DNA from: Torreya grandis
Taxonomy: Eukaryota > Streptophyta > Pinopsida > Cupressales > Taxaceae
Direction: 5' to 3'
Length of the DNA: 64,000 nt
NCBI GenBank assembly: GCA_037957365.1
Contig: JARHVA010000349.1
Span: 3,333,001 to 3,397,000, forward strand
The notes beneath the pieces were generated by a model. It was not told where the DNA came from. It did no database searches and saw only the letters and a list, made by a program, of their open reading frames with translations. This document shows, piece after piece, positions 59,509 through 64,000 of the stretch. How positions within the stretch are numbered: the first letter of the stretch is position 1; every line of letters starts with the position of its first letter. The position numbers were made by a program, and so were the translations under genes.

Positions 59509-62500
59509 AGTGTCTTCAATAAGAGTAAGAGTGTCTCAATGTATAAGGTGTTTCATCCACTCAAGTTGTAAGTTTTAGTTTGTTTGAGATGTTTGTCACC
59601 TTAAGAGGTTTAAAATACTCCATTAATAATATGAAATTATCATCAATCTCACATAATTCATGTGTTATCTATTGATAATAATCTCCTTGAAAATAGTCCT
59701 TCAAGAATTATCTTATTTGTACCCTTTGAAAGTATGGTCTATGTTCATGAACAACCTTCTCCAGGTCTAAATACAAATGTGGGGTTTGAGTGGAAATAAT
59801 ATAATAATATAACATGATAATAAAACTAATAAATAGGTTAAAAAATAAATAAAGGAGCATAAATCTTAATACACCCTCCAATAAGGGCTTTAGATAGGTT
59901 TTATTCACCTACAAGTCTATAGACTTATAGGTGAGCATCCATTAAGTCTAAGGTTTTATATTGAAGTATTAAAGATATGAATAAGGGTGAAATATGATAA
60001 CAAGAACTTGTATAAACTTGATATACTTATAAAGTCTTTAATGGACTCATGAACTCTAAATTTCATGCATAGAATTTGCATATAAATTGACTGTACATAT
60101 AAAACATATAGGTGAAGGGATAAGCTTGAAGTGGCATGATGTTTGGCAAATATATATACAATATTATTGAGAGAGTGAAAAATAAATGAGATGAAATTTG
60201 ATAGTGCTGACGTTTTAAAGGTGCCTAAGACTCAATAAGTTTTCTTTGTAGTCTATGCAAGCAAAATGAAGACCTATAGGCCTTAGACCTGTAGGTCCTC
60301 ATTTTGGACTCAAACCAATTGTCAAGAACATGGTCAAAAACAAGTTTAAGTAATATATCAATGTATATGATAATAGATGACACAAACCATGAAATAAACT
60401 AAACCATTTTCAAGTCAGGAGATGGTCATAAGGATCGAGTTCATAAGCCTTATTGCATATACACAGGTTTGTGTATGTAAATAAGAAGGTAAAAGGTTGA
60501 AAATGTCATGAAGTAACAAATGGACTTTGTGAGATAGTGAGAATGACAATTCCATAAGGTTTAGATATATTCAAGGCCATGAAAGGGTTTATAAGGTCAG
60601 CTTCCATACCTTATGCTTAGACTTCTCCAATAGACACCTATAACCACCTTTTGAGGAGGTTATGTTGAGCAATAATGTTGGTAAAGTATTGAGTTTCAAT
60701 ACATTGAGAAGGTCATAAAATCTAAATAACATGAAAATATTTGCTGAATAGGTTTAATGTTTGTAAGAGTGAAGATATTAGACCCTCAAATATAGTCAAA
60801 CTTCTCTAGGAGCACCTACAGGGTAAAGTCAAGAGTAGGCCAATTTCAACCTAAAGAGAAGGCAAAATACATGAAAAAGATTGGGGCTTAACTCAGAATA
60901 ATGGATAGGTAAGTGATAAAAAAATTTTATGGTAATAATAAATAAATAAGGTACATAAAAATATGATTAGACAAATTCAAATCTAACCCTATAGTTCATG
61001 ATCACCTATAAGTTGTTAATAGGAATAGACTGGTCTCAAGCTTGAGGAAATGGTAAAGTGTGTAAAAGGAACATTAGATATTGATTGGGATTACAAAACA
61101 AGTTAAATAAGTCATTTAGGCTCTAATTAAAATAAAGGAAATCAAATATAAATATTATTTTACATAAAACCCTTTTCAAACCCTTACTCAGTCAAATAGA
61201 CCTATAGGTTTGCTAGGCAATACATATTGATTTCAAGTCAGAGAGTAGATAGAGTGCATATGAAAAGTGTTGGGGTTTAATTTAGGTGATGGTGAAATTG
61301 AGTGAGACCATTTGAGTGCAAATTAATATCAAAATGAGGTATGAAGGAATGACCAATGAGATTGGTCAAAGCAAAGCCCTAAACCTTGCCTACATAGTCA
61401 CTGTATATACATGCCTACTTACTTGGAAAGATAAAGTTATTTATTTAGAGTGGATAAAAGAGGAGAAAATATAGGTGAATAAATTTAAATGGTTCATGAT
61501 GATGACATGATTACATAATACCCTTCATACTCAAGCAATGAGTGAAGTAAATATTGACAAACTCTATTCAGGTTTAACAAGCATAACTACATACATAGAC
61601 CTATATGTAGTCATGAGAGAGGAATTTGGGTTGAAAAAGGATGGAATGAATAACTGAAGAGATGAGGTAGTGTTTAAAGATGTATTAAATCATTCCATTA
61701 AGTTTTTAACCTTTTGACAGTGTAGAAAATAAAGTGAACACAGTCAGCTAGGGTCACTAGCATTAACTTCCTCAAGAACCTTAACATGAGTTGATGAAGA
61801 CTACGATAGGTTTGAATAGATAGAAAGGGTTGGATAACCATGGAATAAATTAAATTAGGTTTTAATTTATCTTCATAAATTATTTATATCCATAACAAAC
61901 TTCATGATGCCACATACAAGCCTCATGTCTCTCTCAACCCTCTCAAATGCACACTCAGGCACTTGGATGGCACTAACTTTTGCTCACATCTTTCTTGACA
62001 AGGTGAATGGGGATGAATGATATTTGGAGATTTTATAGGGGTCCCATAAATTATTTATTCTAGCATCAAGAGAGATAAATAGGATTTGTTCTTTATTAGC
62101 AATCTTTAAGAACCTAAGCCATTCTAAATCCTTCTAAAACCCTAGTAGTGACTACTCAAGAGAAATGGACTTATAAATCAAATGTAATGACTTTTTTTGA
62201 TCATAAAACATTATGTAAAATTTTTAATACTCAAATTGGATTCTCCATGAGTAATTTTATTATACTTGCAGTTATATAGACTATAATAAATGCACTATTT
62301 TGCATGATTTTTGGTGTTTTACAAGGGTTTTGAGAAAAGGAGAACTTTAAAACCATTGAAAGAGGTTACCTGATATGAATTTAATCCTTTTAATCCAAAA
62401 AATATTCACAAGAGTTATTATAAGTGATTAAAAAAGATCATTTTCCAAGGTAGTCTCAAATAAGCCTCAAATGAGACTAGGTTTCAAGGTTATTTCATGG

Positions 62501-63335
62501 TTCTCATACTTCCATAGGGTCTCAGGGACTCAAAATTGACATGGAGATTTGTGATTGACAAGTAAAGTGAATAATATGATTTTAGGTAGTTTCACATGTT
62601 TTGGAGATATTAGGAGTAGAAAAACAAGGTTCTAGGCAAGGAGGCTTAATTGAGGAGAGAGAAAGGCCAAAAAGGCACTTCCACTCAGAGTCTAGACATG
62701 AAATTTGACATGAAGATATAAGGGGACACTAGGTCCTAAAACATGTGCTTAGTTTCTTAATAAACTCTATACATTATTATACACAAGGAGGTTTACATGT
62801 TTTAGGGCTACAAGAAAAATAGGCCTAATAAGAGCTTGAGGATAAAAATGGAGTCTTAAGAGTTGTTACATGAACCAAAATGGATTGTTTCAAGTATAAT
62901 AAGATATTTTAAGGCCATCCATGGCGATAGAGTTACTTGGAGAATATGAACTAAAGTTTTTATCCACTTGGACCAAGATAGGCATGGGAAATGAGGAGTT
63001 TCAAGACACCTAAGCATATGAATGATGAAATGTCAGACCTGAGGAGTTTATAATTGAAGGTAAAGTGTTAAATGAGATGGTATGAAGGAATTCATGGATA
63101 ATTTATTATTTAAATGTCCATTTTTCACTCTTATTATGTAAAGAAGGGTAGTTTTCAAGAAGATGATCAAGGTGTCAAGCTAAGTTTTAACTCCTATGCC
63201 ACTTGTAGTATTAGAGCATCTTCTAAAGAGAGACACATGGCTTTCAAAGTATGTTTAGACTATTAATAACTCATTCTTTTTAAATATCACATGGAAAACT
63301 GTCAATCCCCTTATCCTATACCCCCTGCTCTCTTC
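59509..63335. other. Gene-free stretch with recurring 'acctatagg' and similar words
   Basis: No coding remnant recognised over 3.8 kb. Short words such as CCTATAGGT, 'gacttataggtg' and 'ctcatgaact' recur irregularly (59920, 60272, 60290, 61200, 61600), and base composition is less AT-extreme than in 48-57 kb. Together with the promoter at 63341 this could be the U3 part of a long LTR running out of the window, but no terminal repeat is visible here. Confidence 0.35.
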
Positions 63336-63340
63336 ATAAT

Positions 63341-63420
63341 TCTCTATATAAGCAACCACTTTTGGCCTTGTAAGATATCCACATCTAGTATAGTAAAGCC
63401 CTGCTATTTTGTGTACTAAT
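63341..63420 (+). promoter_or_regulatory. Candidate promoter (TATA box, LTR-like)
   Basis: TCTCTATATAAGCAACC at about 63341-63357 is a strong TATA box in a stretch with above-average GC upstream ('ccccttatcctataccccct'). The rest of the window to 64000 downstream is non-coding and could be a leader. The setting resembles a U3/R junction of an LTR. Confidence 0.45.
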
Positions 63421-64000
63421 TTTGACTTTGAATGAAAAATTTCAAGCTAGTTTTAAGTTCTCAACTTATTTTCTAAGTGTGTGAAGTAGTTCATGGTTTA
63501 ATGGCAAGTGATAATTATCTCTCCTTATGTTCATTTCACTCTCTCATGCTTTGTGCAAGTATTATACCTTATAATAGGTCATATGAAGTGTAGTTAGTTA
63601 TTTTTATGTGTATTTAACTATAAATAAGAGTACTAGTGTCTATAATAAGACTTTGTATTCATCTAACTTAAGAAATACATGGAATCTTACCTTCACATTG
63701 AAACACTTGTGTTAGAATAACCTTGGGTGTTGATATTAGTTTTATAAATTGCCTTTCTTAGTACAATTTTAGGAAGTCTTATGGAGTTAATCTTGGTGCA
63801 TCACCTATTTTAGGTTAGTGTTAATCCCTTCTATCTCTTTTATTTCAAAGCAAGTAGATTTGTGGTTAGTTTTAGCTGTGATGTAGGGGAGTTAGCCCTT
63901 AAATCTAGAGATTCATCTCTCCCATAGGTCACTCACAACTAGAGAGATGTTTCCATGTTAAATTAATTGGAAGGAGGCTAGATTAGACCTCTGTAGGATG
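63421..64000. other. No gene recognised (possible leader)
   Basis: Non-coding sequence downstream of the TATA box. No primer site or start of a retroelement gag was found before the window ends. Confidence 0.4.

Noticed and set aside
1..64000. tRNA, rRNA or other structured RNA genes
   Set aside because: No cloverleaf boxes, rRNA cores or snRNA signatures were recognised by eye. A covariance-model scan (tRNAscan-SE, Infernal) would settle this.

Overview
This window looks like intergenic, transposon-filled nuclear DNA from a large plant genome. The organism is most likely a gymnosperm or another seed plant with a very large genome; this rests on retroelement style and AT-richness, not on a diagnostic gene. 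I see no intact host gene, no tRNA or rRNA gene, and no prokaryotic signal. Almost everything recognisable is a decayed mobile element. Many of the stops sit where a CAA, CAG, CGA or TGG codon would be expected, as produced by long-term C-to-T decay of methylated DNA.

Layout. 1-1951: the 5' part of a Ty1/copia element on the minus strand (gag, protease, start of the pre-integrase domain, tRNA-Met primer site, LTR). It runs off the left edge and is nested in a minus-strand PIF/Harbinger transposase remnant (about 1957-2700). 3150-3700: a tandem repeat of about 111 bp. 3.7-6.1 kb: a diverged duplication rich in telomere-like CCCTAAA words. 6.15-9.62 kb: a palindromic motif cluster, then a decayed DDE-type transposase gene with a GHGKG..DG block. 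9.84-12.29 kb: a satellite-like array with units of about 555 bp. 15.25-18.06 kb: a three-copy tandem array with an AT microsatellite and a perfect 44-bp hairpin. 18.3 kb: a copia integrase scrap. 20.5 kb: a second cluster of the palindromic motif. 22.9-23.7 kb: a second PIF/Harbinger remnant that keeps D, D and E. 24.75-28.78 kb: two long direct repeats around a spacer of about 0.96 kb.

The main feature is 29188-48706, a Ty3/gypsy element with exceptionally long terminal repeats (7.1 kb on the left, 6.1 kb on the right). Each repeat carries its own decayed gene of about 1,100 codons, for a protein I do not recognise. Between the repeats lie a tRNA-Arg-type primer site, gag, an aspartic protease, an extra RNase H placed before the reverse transcriptase, the reverse transcriptase with YLDD, a second RNase H, and an integrase with an HHCC-type finger. 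The left repeat also has a private tandem duplication of about 965 bp inside its gene. If the promoter lies in the first kilobase of the repeat, as a conserved TATA-like box suggests, the repeat-borne gene would be the first reading frame of the genomic transcript, ahead of gag.

48.7-64 kb: a short retroposed insertion with 12-bp target duplications (51.79-52.29 kb), a Helitron Rep remnant (53.2-55.06 kb) that keeps an HLH form of the HUH motif, unrecognised coding-like remnants at 57.5-58.7 kb and 59.24-59.51 kb (the second behind a TATA box), and a gene-free tail with another TATA-type promoter at 63.34 kb.
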